From contig CAYRDI010000034.1 of NCBI GenBank assembly GCA_964423095.1, positions 1 to 22,141 on the forward strand: DNA of 22,141 bases, in the 5' to 3' direction. The DNA comes from Micavibrio_A sp964423095 (GTDB taxonomy: Bacteria; Pseudomonadota; Alphaproteobacteria; Micavibrionales; Micavibrionaceae). Shown here piece after piece: positions 6,713 to 15,366 of the stretch. Every line of letters begins with the position of its first letter. Position 1 is the stretch's first letter. The notes beneath the pieces were generated by a model. That model was not told the origin of the DNA, ran no database searches, and saw only the letters and a program-made list of their open reading frames with translations. The translations under genes were made by a program, and so were the position numbers.

Positions 6713-9700
6713 TTAAATAATTAAATCGTCGTCATCCATTTTTCCGGCTTTTTCATCGCTTAAAACGATATGCGGGGCATCGTCCCTGTCACCATGCATC
6801 CGCACGGGGTCCTTGATACCCGTGAGACGTATTTCAAGTGTGCGCAGCATGACGTAAAAGAGCGGCGTAAACAATAATCCGAACGCTGTTACGCCGAGCA
6901 TCCCCGAAAACACGGAAATCCCGATGGCGTGGCGCATTTCCGCACCCGCGCCGTGGGAAAAGACCAGCGGCACAACACCCATGATAAAGGCAAAAGAGGT
7001 CATCAAGATGGGCCGCAATCGTAAGAAGCAGGCTGTTTTTGCGGCGTCGATCAGGCTTTTTCCCTGATGCTCCAACTCACGCGCAAATTCGACGATCAGA
7101 ATGGCGTTTTTGCACGCCAATGCAGCAAGCACAAACAACGCAATCTGTGTGAAGATATTATTATCGCCACCGGTCAGCCACACGCCCGCGATGGCCGACA
7201 AGATCGACATCGGCACAATCAGGATAACGGCGAGCGGCATCGTCAGGCTTTCATACTGCGCGGCAAGGACAAGAAAAACCAAAAGAATGCAAAGCGGGAA
7301 AATATAGATGGTTGTGTTACCCGCCAGGATTTGTTGATAGGTCAAATCCGTCCATTCAAAATCCATGCCTGGAGGCAGGGTATTTTTTAAGATTTTGGTG
7401 ATGGCCTCTTGCGCTTCGCCGCTTGAAAATCCGGGGGCGGCGTTGCCGTTAAGATCTGCGGCGCGGAACGCGTTATAACGGCTCGCCGTTGCCGGGCCGA
7501 ATGTTTCTTTTACCGTGACCATCGCGCCGAGCGGCACCATATCGCCTTTGTCATTGCGCACGCGGAGATTGTTGATATTTGCAGGCGTGGTTCGAAAGGG
7601 TTTGTCCGCCTGGGCGATCACCTGATATGTGCGGCCGAATTGGTTGAAATCGTTCACATACATCGATCCCAGATAAATCTGCATGGTATCGAATATGTCG
7701 GTGATATTCACGCCGAGCTGTTGCGCCTTTGTCCGGTCCACATCGACGAACAGTTGCGGTGAATCGATATTGTAGCTGCTGAAAATGCCGGTCAGTTGCG
7801 GGGTTTGATAGGCCTGTGCCGTAATGGCCTTCATCACGTTGTCGAGAGCTTCATAGCCCAGATCGGCACGGTCTTCGACCTCCAGCTTGAAACCGCCGAT
7901 GGTGCCAAGGCCCGATACGGGCGGCGGCGGGAATACGGCGACGAAAGCCTGGTCAATCCCGAAGAATTTTTGTTGCAGGCTTTCTGCGATTGCAAAACCG
8001 GAAAGGTTGGCCGATCCGCGTTCCGAAAAGTCTTTCAAAGGGCCGAAGACGATCCCCGCGCTGGACGAACTGGTAAACCCGTTGATGGACAATCCGGGAA
8101 AGGCAACGGCGTTGGCCACGCCGGGTTCGTTCATCATGATGTTGGTCATCTGCGCGACGACCTCTTCGGTGCGTTCCAATGTGGCCCCTTGGGGCAACTG
8201 GGCGAAGGCAATCACATATCCTTTGTCCTGTGCCGGAACGAACCCCGGGGGAACCAGTTTAAAAATAAATCCGGCTGAAACGATCAGTAAAAGGTAGGCG
8301 GCAATCATTACAACCTTATGCCGTACGATCCCGCCGACGCCGCGCTGGTATTTGTGGGCACCAGACTTGAAAACTCTGTTGAACCCATGAAAGAACCGTC
8401 CAAATACGGCATCCATAAAGCGGGTCAAGCGGTCCTTGGGTGCGTCATGGCCACGGAGAAGCAAGGCGGACATGGCGGGGGAGAGGGTTAGGGAGTTGAC
8501 CGTTGAAATCACGGTGGCAATGGCGATGGTCATGGCGAATTGTTTGTAAAACTGCCCCGTCAATCCGCTGATAAACGCGATCGGCACGAAGACAGAGGTC
8601 AGAACAAGCATCGTCGCGACAATCGGCCCTGTGACTTCTTTCATCGCCTGAATGGTGGCGGCATGGGGGGAAAGGCCGTTTTCGATGTTTCGTTCGACGT
8701 TTTCGACCACGACGATGGCATCATCCACCACAATCCCGATGGCGAGGATCAAGCCGAACAATGACAGCACGTTGATCGAAAAGCCAAAGAGTAACAAGAA
8801 AGTGAACGTCCCCACAATCGAAACAGGTACCGCCAGAAGCGGAATGATAGAGGCACGCCAAGTTTGAAGGAAGACAATGACGACCAATACCACGAGAAGG
8901 ACAGCCTCCAGCAGCGTATGCACCACGGCGTCAATCGAATCGTTTACGAATTTTGTGGGGTCATAGATGATGTCGTAATCGATTCCCTTGGGAAATGTTT
9001 TGCGCATTTCATCCATTTCCGCACGGACGTTTTTGGAAATCTGCAACGCATTCGAACCAGGTGCCGCGAAAACAGCGATGGCTCCTGCCTCTTTTCCGTT
9101 CAAAAGGGAGCGGAGCGCATATTGCTGGGCATCCAGTTCCACGCGGGCAACGTCTGCAAGGCGCGTGATAACACCGTTTTCATCCCGTTTGATGATAATC
9201 TGTTCGAATTCATCCGGCGATGACAGGCGGCCCTTGGCATTGATAGGCATTTGCACCTGCTGGCCCTTTGTATAGGGCGGGCCGCCGATGGTGCCGGTTG
9301 AAATCTGGATATTCTGGCCACGAATGGCATTCACCACATCGGCGGCGGTCAGGTTGCGTTCCGCGATCTTGTCGGGGTTTAACCAGATGCGCATGGCGTA
9401 ATCGCCCTGTCCGAAAATCTGGACATTGCCGACGCCGGGCAGGCGCGAAAGACGGTCTTTGACATTCAGCGTGGCGTAGTTTCCAAGGTAGAGGGAATCA
9501 TACGAATTGTCCGGCGAAAGAATGTGGACGACCATAGTCAGGTCGGGAGAGCTTTTGATCGTCGTCACGCCCAGTTGTCGGACGATGTCGGGCAGGCGGG
9601 GTTCCGCCTGCGATACGCGGTTTTGCACGAGCTGTTGGGCAAGATCGGGGTCGGTGCCGATTTTAAAGGTGATGGTGAGCTGGATATTCCCGTCCGTGGT

Positions 9701-9952
9701 GGCCAGAGAGGACATATAAAGCATGCCTTCGACGCCGTTGATGGCTTCTTCCAGCGGCGTTGAAACGGTTTGGGCAATCACCGATGGCGATGCGCCGGGA
9801 AAGACGGCGGAGACCACAACCGATGGCGGGGAGACTTCCGGATATTCCGAAACCGGCAGGTTAAGCATGGAAATCAATCCCGAAATGAAAATCAGGATGG
9901 AAATAACCGCCGCAAAAATAGGCCGGTCGATAAAAAGACGGGAAATGTTCAT
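6713..9952 (-). CDS. RND multidrug efflux pump, HAE-1 family (MexF/OqxB-like)
   Basis: A 1079-residue inner-membrane resistance-nodulation-division transporter of normal length. The N-terminus LFIDRPIFAAVISILI and the following EYPEVSPPSVVV match the MexF/OqxB branch better than AcrB. The proton-relay residues are visible: Asp410 and Asp411 in GIVVDDAIVVVENVE and Lys948 in ACKNAILIVEF. Two large periplasmic loops lie between helices 1-2 and 7-8, as usual. It should work as a trimer with the adaptor encoded just upstream and an outer-membrane channel from elsewhere. The ATG is six bases after the adaptor stop, with AGGA inside the adaptor's last codons as ribosome-binding site. The C-terminal tail is acidic (MDDDDLII). 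The exact substrates are unknown. Confidence 0.95.
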   Translation of the reverse strand: MNISRLFIDRPIFAAVISILIFISGLISMLNLPVSEYPEVSPPSVVVSAVFPGASPSVIAQTVSTPLEEAINGVEGMLYMSSLATTDGNIQLTITFKIGTDPDLAQQLVQNRVSQAEPRLPDIVRQLGVTTIKSSPDLTMVVHILSPDNSYDSLYLGNYATLNVKDRLSRLPGVGNVQIFGQGDYAMRIWLNPDKIAERNLTAADVVNAIRGQNIQISTGTIGGPPYTKGQQVQMPINAKGRLSSPDEFEQIIIKRDENGVITRLADVARVELDAQQYALRSLLNGKEAGAIAVFAAPGSNALQISKNVRAEMDEMRKTFPKGIDYDIIYDPTKFVNDSIDAVVHTLLEAVLLVVLVVIVFLQTWRASIIPLLAVPVSIVGTFTFLLLFGFSINVLSLFGLILAIGIVVDDAIVVVENVERNIENGLSPHAATIQAMKEVTGPIVATMLVLTSVFVPIAFISGLTGQFYKQFAMTIAIATVISTVNSLTLSPAMSALLLRGHDAPKDRLTRFMDAVFGRFFHGFNRVFKSGAHKYQRGVGGIVRHKVVMIAAYLLLIVSAGFIFKLVPPGFVPAQDKGYVIAFAQLPQGATLERTEEVVAQMTNIMMNEPGVANAVAFPGLSINGFTSSSSAGIVFGPLKDFSERGSANLSGFAIAESLQQKFFGIDQAFVAVFPPPPVSGLGTIGGFKLEVEDRADLGYEALDNVMKAITAQAYQTPQLTGIFSSYNIDSPQLFVDVDRTKAQQLGVNITDIFDTMQIYLGSMYVNDFNQFGRTYQVIAQADKPFRTTPANINNLRVRNDKGDMVPLGAMVTVKETFGPATASRYNAFRAADLNGNAAPGFSSGEAQEAITKILKNTLPPGMDFEWTDLTYQQILAGNTTIYIFPLCILLVFLVLAAQYESLTMPLAVILIVPMSILSAIAGVWLTGGDNNIFTQIALFVLAALACKNAILIVEFARELEHQGKSLIDAAKTACFLRLRPILMTSFAFIMGVVPLVFSHGAGAEMRHAIGISVFSGMLGVTAFGLLFTPLFYVMLRTLEIRLTGIKDPVRMHGDRDDAPHIVLSDEKAGKMDDDDLII

Positions 9953-9958
9953 AGTCGT

Positions 9959-11263
9959 TTATTCCTGTGCCGGGGCTTGTTCGGGGGCGGTTTCTGGTTC
10001 GGGTGCAGTTTCAGCGGCTGCGGCATCGGGTGTCTTCTGCTCTGCCTCTTGCGGTTTTTGTTCGGCGGGCGGTTGTCCGCCTTGCGCCTGCGCGGCCATT
10101 TGCGCCTTCATGGCGTTCAATTCCTCTTCCGTCATGGCTTGAACCGGCGCGCCGGGGCGAAGTTTCATCAGGTTGTCGACAATCACTTTATCACCCGGTT
10201 CCAGACCGGACAGGATAATCCTTTCCATGCCGACGGTCTCCCCGGGTTTGACTTCACGGTAAGTCGCAATACCATCCGCTACCACGTAAACGAATTTGCG
10301 GCTCTGGTCTGTCATGATGGCCTTTTCGGGGATCATCATGGCATTGTCTTTGCCGATCGAACCCAGACGCACGGTTGCAAACATGCCGGGCAGAAGGGCC
10401 TTATCATCATTGGTGAAAACGGCACGCACGCGGATAGTGCCGTTGGATGGGTTGATCCGGTTGTCGAAGCTCTTGATTTTTCCGGTGTATGTTTTTTCAT
10501 CCTGTGCCAGTTTCAATTCAACGGGGACTTCCTGCTCCACGCTCAAATCCTGTCCCGTCTTTGTGCGCACGAAGTTGAGATAGGTTTGTTCATCCACCTC
10601 AAAATCGGCATAGATTTCGGCATCCGAAACGATACTGGCGAGCAACGGCGCGCTCGCGGCCGTCACCAGGTTTCCTTCAGTGATTTCGGGGCGGCTGATC
10701 CTCCCATCAATCGGGGCTTTGATCGCGGCGTGGTCCAGGTCGACCATCGCGGCCTTTAAATGGGCGTTCGCGGCGGCGATGGCACTTTTGTTGTTCTTTT
10801 GCGAATTGACGCGGGCATCGTATCCGGCTTGTGAAATGGCGCCGGTCTGGAGAAGTTGTTGCGCACGTTCATATTCTTTTTGCGCGTACAAGGAATCCTG
10901 TTGCGCGGAAGCCACTTCGGCGCGGGCCGAAGCAACGGCGGCTTCATAGGGGCGGGGATCAATGTTGAAAAGAACGTCACCTTTTTTCACGGTTTGACCA
11001 TCCTCGAAATTGATTTTTTCTAAAATGCCACTGACCTGCGGACGGATTTCGACATAATCCACGGCGGTGAGACGGCCCGAAAAATCCTTCCAGATTTGAA
11101 CGGGTTTTTGTTCCGCCAGAACATACGGGACGGGCATGGCGGGCATTTGTCCTTGTGCCATGGCCATGCCTTCGGGCCCGTGGCGATACACCAGAAGACC
11201 GCCGGCGAGCACGGCAATCACGCCGATACCGGCCAGTAATATTTTTTTGTTGGAACGGGTCAT
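9959..11263 (-). CDS. RND periplasmic adaptor (AcrA/MexE-type membrane fusion protein)
   Basis: A 434-residue adaptor with an N-terminal membrane helix or signal anchor (about residues 7-25), no obvious lipobox, a lipoyl half (VSGILEKINFEDGQTVKKGD), a helical hairpin (about 100-165), the second lipoyl half (IKAPIDGRISR) and beta-barrel and membrane-proximal domains ending near GDKVIVDNLMKLRPGAPV. The last 60 or so residues are low-complexity Ala/Pro/Glu/Gln, an unusual disordered tail. I chose the ATG at 11263 because GGAG lies seven bases upstream; an in-frame ATG at 11284 overlaps the tetR stop but lacks such a site. It is the second gene of the operon and should join the RND pump to an outer-membrane channel. 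Confidence 0.92.
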   Translation of the reverse strand: MTRSNKKILLAGIGVIAVLAGGLLVYRHGPEGMAMAQGQMPAMPVPYVLAEQKPVQIWKDFSGRLTAVDYVEIRPQVSGILEKINFEDGQTVKKGDVLFNIDPRPYEAAVASARAEVASAQQDSLYAQKEYERAQQLLQTGAISQAGYDARVNSQKNNKSAIAAANAHLKAAMVDLDHAAIKAPIDGRISRPEITEGNLVTAASAPLLASIVSDAEIYADFEVDEQTYLNFVRTKTGQDLSVEQEVPVELKLAQDEKTYTGKIKSFDNRINPSNGTIRVRAVFTNDDKALLPGMFATVRLGSIGKDNAMMIPEKAIMTDQSRKFVYVVADGIATYREVKPGETVGMERIILSGLEPGDKVIVDNLMKLRPGAPVQAMTEEELNAMKAQMAAQAQGGQPPAEQKPQEAEQKTPDAAAAETAPEPETAPEQAPAQE

Positions 11264-11280
11264 CTCTCTTCTCCGTAGTG

Positions 11281-11925
11281 TCAAATCGAATTGGTTGTTG
11301 CGGTTTTTTTATTGTGTTCAGGAAGTCCAAGAATACGGCGCATACCGGGCTTTAAATCCCGTTCAATGCCGTCAAGGCTGTTGTGCACGCGGGCCATCAT
11401 TTTCAGGCCGGTGATAAAATCGTATATCTCGCGCGCTTTTTGCTCCGCATCGTCTTGTGGGATGCTACCGTCGTTCATGGCGTTTTGAATGGCCCGGCTG
11501 ATCATGTCCTGGCAATTGCGAAATTTTTCTTCGACCTTGACACTGATCGAACCTAAATCGTCCTGACCCAGCGTTTCGGATCCGAGCGAGGCCATCGGGC
11601 ATCCGCAGACATGTCCGTGCTCTGCCAACTCCTGCCTTTTTTTTGTAAGGATCAGGTCGGCCAGCGCATCGATTTGCTGTTCGAAGGGGACGTTTGCCGC
11701 AAAGATTTTTTTCAAATCCGGTTCGACGACCTCTTTGAAATGCGCCTCGATCACTGTCAATGCCAGATCGATTTTGGAAGGGAAGTAGTGATAGAAGCTG
11801 CCTTTTTTAACGCCTGCCTCACGGCAGATGTCGTCCACGCTGACGGCACCGTAACCTGATGCCCATAAAAGCCCCTTGGCCGTCTCAAGCAGTTTTTGGC
11901 GTGTTCCGGTATCGGGACGGGGCAT
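11281..11925 (-). CDS. TetR-family repressor of the efflux operon (NemR-like)
   Basis: A 214-residue regulator with an N-terminal TetR helix-turn-helix (about residues 8-54: VSVDDICREAGVKKGSFYHYFPSK) and a ligand-binding C-terminal domain. The segment HGHVCGCPMASLGSE (about 103-117) lines up with the E. coli NemR region holding its redox-active cysteine; here Cys107 and Cys109 are both present, and Cys109 is in the equivalent Gly-Cys. It is the first gene of the operon it presumably controls and is followed 17 bases later by the RND adaptor. The start ATG has only a weak AAGG site. A candidate operator overlaps its promoter. The inducer is not known; response to electrophiles or oxidants is an inference from the cysteine. 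Confidence 0.88.
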   Translation of the reverse strand: MPRPDTGTRQKLLETAKGLLWASGYGAVSVDDICREAGVKKGSFYHYFPSKIDLALTVIEAHFKEVVEPDLKKIFAANVPFEQQIDALADLILTKKRQELAEHGHVCGCPMASLGSETLGQDDLGSISVKVEEKFRNCQDMISRAIQNAMNDGSIPQDDAEQKAREIYDFITGLKMMARVHNSLDGIERDLKPGMRRILGLPEHNKKTATTNSI

Positions 11926-11958
11926 GGTTGCAAACCTTTGAGGTTAAGATATGCAACA

Positions 11959-11986
11959 CAGATAGTATATTTTACCGATTAGTCAA
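11959..11986 (-). promoter_or_regulatory. Efflux operon promoter with overlapping TetR-type operator
   Basis: On the minus strand TTGACT (11981-11986) is a good -35 box and TATCTG (11959-11964) a weaker -10 box 16 bases on. The 16 bases at 11971-11986 form an imperfect palindrome, TTTACCGA facing TTAGTCAA on the plus strand, five of eight positions symmetric, in the style of TetR operators with an ACCGA-like half-site. A wider perfect repeat, GATAGT (11961-11966) and ACTATC (11986-11991), encloses it. The 67-base gap between the MFS gene and tetR holds nothing else. Binding here would block RNA polymerase and give autoregulation. Confidence 0.5.
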
Positions 11987-11992
11987 CTATCT

Positions 11993-13252
11993 TTAAGAGG
12001 CCATCTTTTTCAATGGGTTATCATCTTTCGTCGTGCTTTCAACTGGCTGGAGAAGCAGGGCCACGGACGGGTTGGGGTGGGCAACGAACGATCCTTGCTG
12101 ATCCATCGGGACGCCGGCCCGGCGGAAGGTACGGTAAATCCCATAAACGGCTATCGCACCGTAAATGCCGGCCATCAATGTAAACAGCATCGATGGACCG
12201 ATGGCGTTCATCAAACCGGACGACAGGATCGGGCCCAGAATGGCCCCCACGCCGTTGATCATGATCAAGGACGCGCTGGCTGCCACTGTTTGCGAGGCGT
12301 TCAGATGGTCATTGGTGTGGGCGCTGGCCAGACCATAGATGGTCAGGCCTGTACCGCCGATCAGGAACATGGCCAAAAACAACGCATAGGGGGAAATTGG
12401 CGCAAGCAGCAGAGCCAGAGCACAGGCCCCGGCCGCACCAGCCGCGGCGCCGATTAAAACCTTGCGGCGGTCATACCGGTCTGACATCCAACCGATAGGA
12501 AACTGGAACAACACGCCGCCCACAATCGCCGCCGCCATGAAGGTTGAAATCTGGGGAAGGGTAAAGCCGATCGAGGTGGCGTAAACGGGGGCGATCGAAA
12601 ACAGGCAGGCACCGGCCATACCGGAGGCGAACAGCGCGAAGACGCCGAGTGGCGAGGATTTGAAAAGCATTTTCATGGAAACTTTTTCCACCTTGTCGAA
12701 ATGCGGGGCAGGGCGGGACGACAACGCGATGGGAAGCAGCGCAAGGCTGACGAGGATGGATGTGACCACGAACAGGTCCATGCCTTTGGGATCGGCCAGT
12801 ACCAGCAAGTATTGCCCCAAAGCCATGGAGGCATATAGTACGACGAGGTAGAGGGCCATCATTTTGCCACGGCCTTTGTTGTCCGTGGCGTTGTTCAGCC
12901 AGCTTTCGATCACGATATACAGGCCCGCATAGGTAAAACCCGTCACCGCCCGCACCACGGCCCACACGGATTCCGTGGGGATCAGGCCATGGATCAAAAC
13001 GGTTGTGGAGGCAACGGACGCCAGTGCGGTGAAAACGCGGATGTGGCCAACGCCGCGGATCAGATCGGGCGTGAACCGCGACCCCAGCAAAAACCCCACA
13101 TAATACATCGACATGATGATCCCGGTGGCATAGGTGGGGAACCCTTCCATGGTGGCGCGGACGCCGAGCAATGTCCCTTGCAGGCCATTGCCGATCATGA
13201 TCATGGAGATGCCAAAAAAAAGCGGCCAGGCGGCCAGGAAGGTTTTATGCAT
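11993..13252 (-). CDS. MFS transporter, YcaD-like
   Basis: A 419-residue, 12-helix major facilitator. The N-terminal GNGLQGTLLGVR and the SRFTPDLIRGVGHIRVF segment (a motif-A-like loop) are typical of the YcaD group, whose natural substrate is unknown. A second motif-A-like loop, GWMSDRYDRRKVL, follows helix 8. The C-terminal 35 residues are soluble. No good ribosome-binding site precedes the ATG, but the reading frame and family fit support this start. The gene ends 67 bases before tetR on the same strand; the tetR promoter lies in that gap, so it is probably a separate transcript, though read-through is possible. It is divergent from ctlX. Confidence 0.85.
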   Translation of the reverse strand: MHKTFLAAWPLFFGISMIMIGNGLQGTLLGVRATMEGFPTYATGIIMSMYYVGFLLGSRFTPDLIRGVGHIRVFTALASVASTTVLIHGLIPTESVWAVVRAVTGFTYAGLYIVIESWLNNATDNKGRGKMMALYLVVLYASMALGQYLLVLADPKGMDLFVVTSILVSLALLPIALSSRPAPHFDKVEKVSMKMLFKSSPLGVFALFASGMAGACLFSIAPVYATSIGFTLPQISTFMAAAIVGGVLFQFPIGWMSDRYDRRKVLIGAAAGAAGACALALLLAPISPYALFLAMFLIGGTGLTIYGLASAHTNDHLNASQTVAASASLIMINGVGAILGPILSSGLMNAIGPSMLFTLMAGIYGAIAVYGIYRTFRRAGVPMDQQGSFVAHPNPSVALLLQPVESTTKDDNPLKKMAS

Positions 13253-13387
13253 TTGTTTTATCGCCGGTATGTCTTGCGCCGTCTTCTAGCGGGAAATTGG
13301 GGGCTTCCGCAACGGCATTTTTATCGTATCATCTATGCGTCTGCGTTGTGTCGTTTTTATGGCGTTGTTCAAAGAAAAGGTGTGTTT

Positions 13388-14278
13388 ATGACCCAAAATT
13401 CCCAATCCACGAACCATATCATGATGATGGAACCGATTGAGTTCCATGCCAACCCGCAAACAGCCCCCACAAATTCTTACCAACACGAAGACCGCGAAGG
13501 GGTTGATGCGATTCAAAAAAAGGCGGTTGCCGAATTCCGTGCCTTTCGCGATCTTCTGGCCGAACACGGGGTTGTGGTCACCACAACGCTGGGTCAGAAA
13601 GGTGCTCCGGACGATATTTTTTGCAACAACTGGGTTTCCACCCTGCCGGGCGGGAAGATGACGTTTTATCCCATGCTGGCGGACAACCGGAAGATAGAAC
13701 GCCGGCCGGAACTGATCGCGCTTTTAAAGCGGACCTATCCCGATGTGTTTGACCTTTCTGCCCATGAAAATGACGGGAAGTATCTGGAAAGCACCGGTGC
13801 CATGTGGCTGGATAAGGTCAACAAGATCGCCTATCAGGGAAGGTCTCAGCGCAGTCATGAGGAGCTCGCCAAAGCATGGTGTACACATTATGGGTACGAA
13901 CATTATCCTTTTGATACGGAGCATCGTGGCAAGCCTGTCTATCACACGGACGTTCTGATGTGGATAGGCACGAATCTTGCTGGTATTTGCAGCGAATGTT
14001 TAAAAGACCGTGCGATCATCGACCGTCTGAAACAGCATCGTGACGTCGTTGAATTTACCAATGACCAGATGGCGGCGTTCTGCGGCAATTCGCTGGAAGT
14101 CATCGGCACGGGCGGCGAAAAAATGCTGGTGATGTCGATGTCTGGATACAAAACCCTGACCGATGCGCAGTTATCTTTGATTCACAAGCACTATCCTAAG
14201 GTCATCTCGCCGGAAATCCAGACCATCGAATTTTACGGCGGCGGATCGGCTCGTTGTATGCTGCTGGAATTGTTTTAG
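13388..14278 (+). CDS. ctlX: CtlX-type hydrolase of the amidinotransferase superfamily
   Basis: A 296-residue guanidino-group-modifying enzyme (arginine deiminase / dimethylarginine hydrolase fold). The opening TNHIMMMEPIEFHANPQTA, the PMLADNRKIERRPE stretch and the ending GGGSARCMLLELF match the CtlX (citrulline utilisation hydrolase) group. Catalytic residues are recognisable: Cys290 as nucleophile in GGGSARC, His186 in YHTDVLM, and acidic residues Glu134 in LESTG and Asp76 in PDDIFCNNW. The open frame extends far upstream, but the ATG at 13388 has AAAGG eight bases before it and starts the conserved part. It should be cytoplasmic and act on citrulline or a related ureido/guanidino compound. 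It overlaps the convergent patatin gene by four bases. Confidence 0.85.
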   Translation: MTQNSQSTNHIMMMEPIEFHANPQTAPTNSYQHEDREGVDAIQKKAVAEFRAFRDLLAEHGVVVTTTLGQKGAPDDIFCNNWVSTLPGGKMTFYPMLADNRKIERRPELIALLKRTYPDVFDLSAHENDGKYLESTGAMWLDKVNKIAYQGRSQRSHEELAKAWCTHYGYEHYPFDTEHRGKPVYHTDVLMWIGTNLAGICSECLKDRAIIDRLKQHRDVVEFTNDQMAAFCGNSLEVIGTGGEKMLVMSMSGYKTLTDAQLSLIHKHYPKVISPEIQTIEFYGGGSARCMLLELF

Positions 14279-15363
14279 TGTGCGTTTTTCTTTTTTGACG
14301 GCAGGTGTTTCGGGTCGTGCCTGTCGGTCAAAAGATCTTCCTTCAAATTGACGCTGCCGAAATTCCCGATGGAATCGAAATGGTCTTCCAGCCATATTTT
14401 CATGCCTTCGCGCCCCGCATCGCGCAGCATGGTCAGAAAATCCCAGTCGGTTTCGAATTTGCTGGTCAGGGAAAAATCCTTCATCATGTCGTCCGCGCGG
14501 ATGGAATGCACCAGAACGTCTTTGTAAAGATGTTTGTATTCATCCTTGATCATGTCCTGTTCGATCAATCTTTTCACGAAATCAACGGCGCGCAGTTCCT
14601 TTAAAAGGGAATCATTGAACGAAATTTCGTTGATCCGGTTCATGATGGCCGGCGCCGTGGTCGGTATTTCTTCGCGGTAGAGCGGGTTCAGGTGAATGAT
14701 CATGATGTCCCGCGTTTCCGTTTGATAGAAAAGCGGGAAGAGGGCGGGGTTTCCGGTATAGCCGCCGTCCCAATAATGTTCACCGTCTATTTCCACGGCT
14801 TTGAACAAAAAGGGCAGGCAGGAAGAGGCGAGCGCGACATCTAGGCTCATATCGTCTTTTTCGAAGACCTTTACCTTTCCCGTGCGAACATTGGTTGCCG
14901 TCGCAAACATTTTCATTTTGTCGCACGCACGGATTTTTTTGAAATCAATGGCGCGTTCGATGACGTCGCGTAAGGGATTGATGTCGAGCGGGTTGAACTG
15001 ATACGGCGAAAACATCCGCGTCATCGTATCGAACATGAAATAGGCGAATGGGTTTTCGCCGGAACCAAGACCGAAAAACCGTTCCATCGGGTTGCCGTGG
15101 ACGGGTGAGAAAATAACCCCGGCCTTGGATATTTCCCACCAGAATTCTTCGAGCTTTTTGCGCGCCCCGTCGCGCCCTCCTTCATGCAACCCTTGTGCAA
15201 AGGCTAGGGCGTTCATGGTGCCCGCGCTGCAGGAGGAGAAGCCTTCAACGCGCAGGCGGCCGTCTTCCAGAAGGGCATCCAAAATACCCCATGCCAACGC
15301 GCCGTGCGCTCCACCGCCCTGAAGGGCTATATTGACGGTTTTGGTTTTTCGCGCTGCGGGCAT
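14275..15363 (-). CDS. Patatin-like lipase (DUF3734-type C-terminus)
   Basis: A 362-residue patatin-fold acyl hydrolase. The oxyanion loop GGGAHG is at residues 16-21, the nucleophile is Ser46 in SCSAG, and the catalytic Asp199 lies in DGG (199-201). The usual GxSxG nucleophile elbow is altered: the first glycine is Ser44. The C-terminal third (INEISFNDSLLKELRAVDFV onwards) resembles the DUF3734 extension of patatins found next to hydroxybutyrate dehydrogenase genes. It has no signal peptide, so it should act inside the cell on lipids or another ester. Its ATG is three bases after the bdhA stop, so the two are one operon and probably translationally coupled. It could assist in storage-lipid or PHB turnover, but that is inference. 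Confidence 0.88.
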   Translation of the reverse strand: MPAARKTKTVNIALQGGGAHGALAWGILDALLEDGRLRVEGFSSCSAGTMNALAFAQGLHEGGRDGARKKLEEFWWEISKAGVIFSPVHGNPMERFFGLGSGENPFAYFMFDTMTRMFSPYQFNPLDINPLRDVIERAIDFKKIRACDKMKMFATATNVRTGKVKVFEKDDMSLDVALASSCLPFLFKAVEIDGEHYWDGGYTGNPALFPLFYQTETRDIMIIHLNPLYREEIPTTAPAIMNRINEISFNDSLLKELRAVDFVKRLIEQDMIKDEYKHLYKDVLVHSIRADDMMKDFSLTSKFETDWDFLTMLRDAGREGMKIWLEDHFDSIGNFGSVNLKEDLLTDRHDPKHLPSKKKNAH

Positions 15364-15366
15364 GGT

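Noticed and set aside
9770..10759. A 329-codon plus-strand open frame opposite the RND adaptor
   Set aside because: It spans the start of the pump gene and most of the adaptor gene, both clear on the minus strand, and its product is Arg/His/Phe/Gly-rich without family features.
12989..13387. Long upstream extension of the CtlX reading frame
   Set aside because: The extension lies over the start of the divergent MFS gene and precedes the first conserved residue and the ribosome-binding site; the ATG at 13388 is the sensible start.
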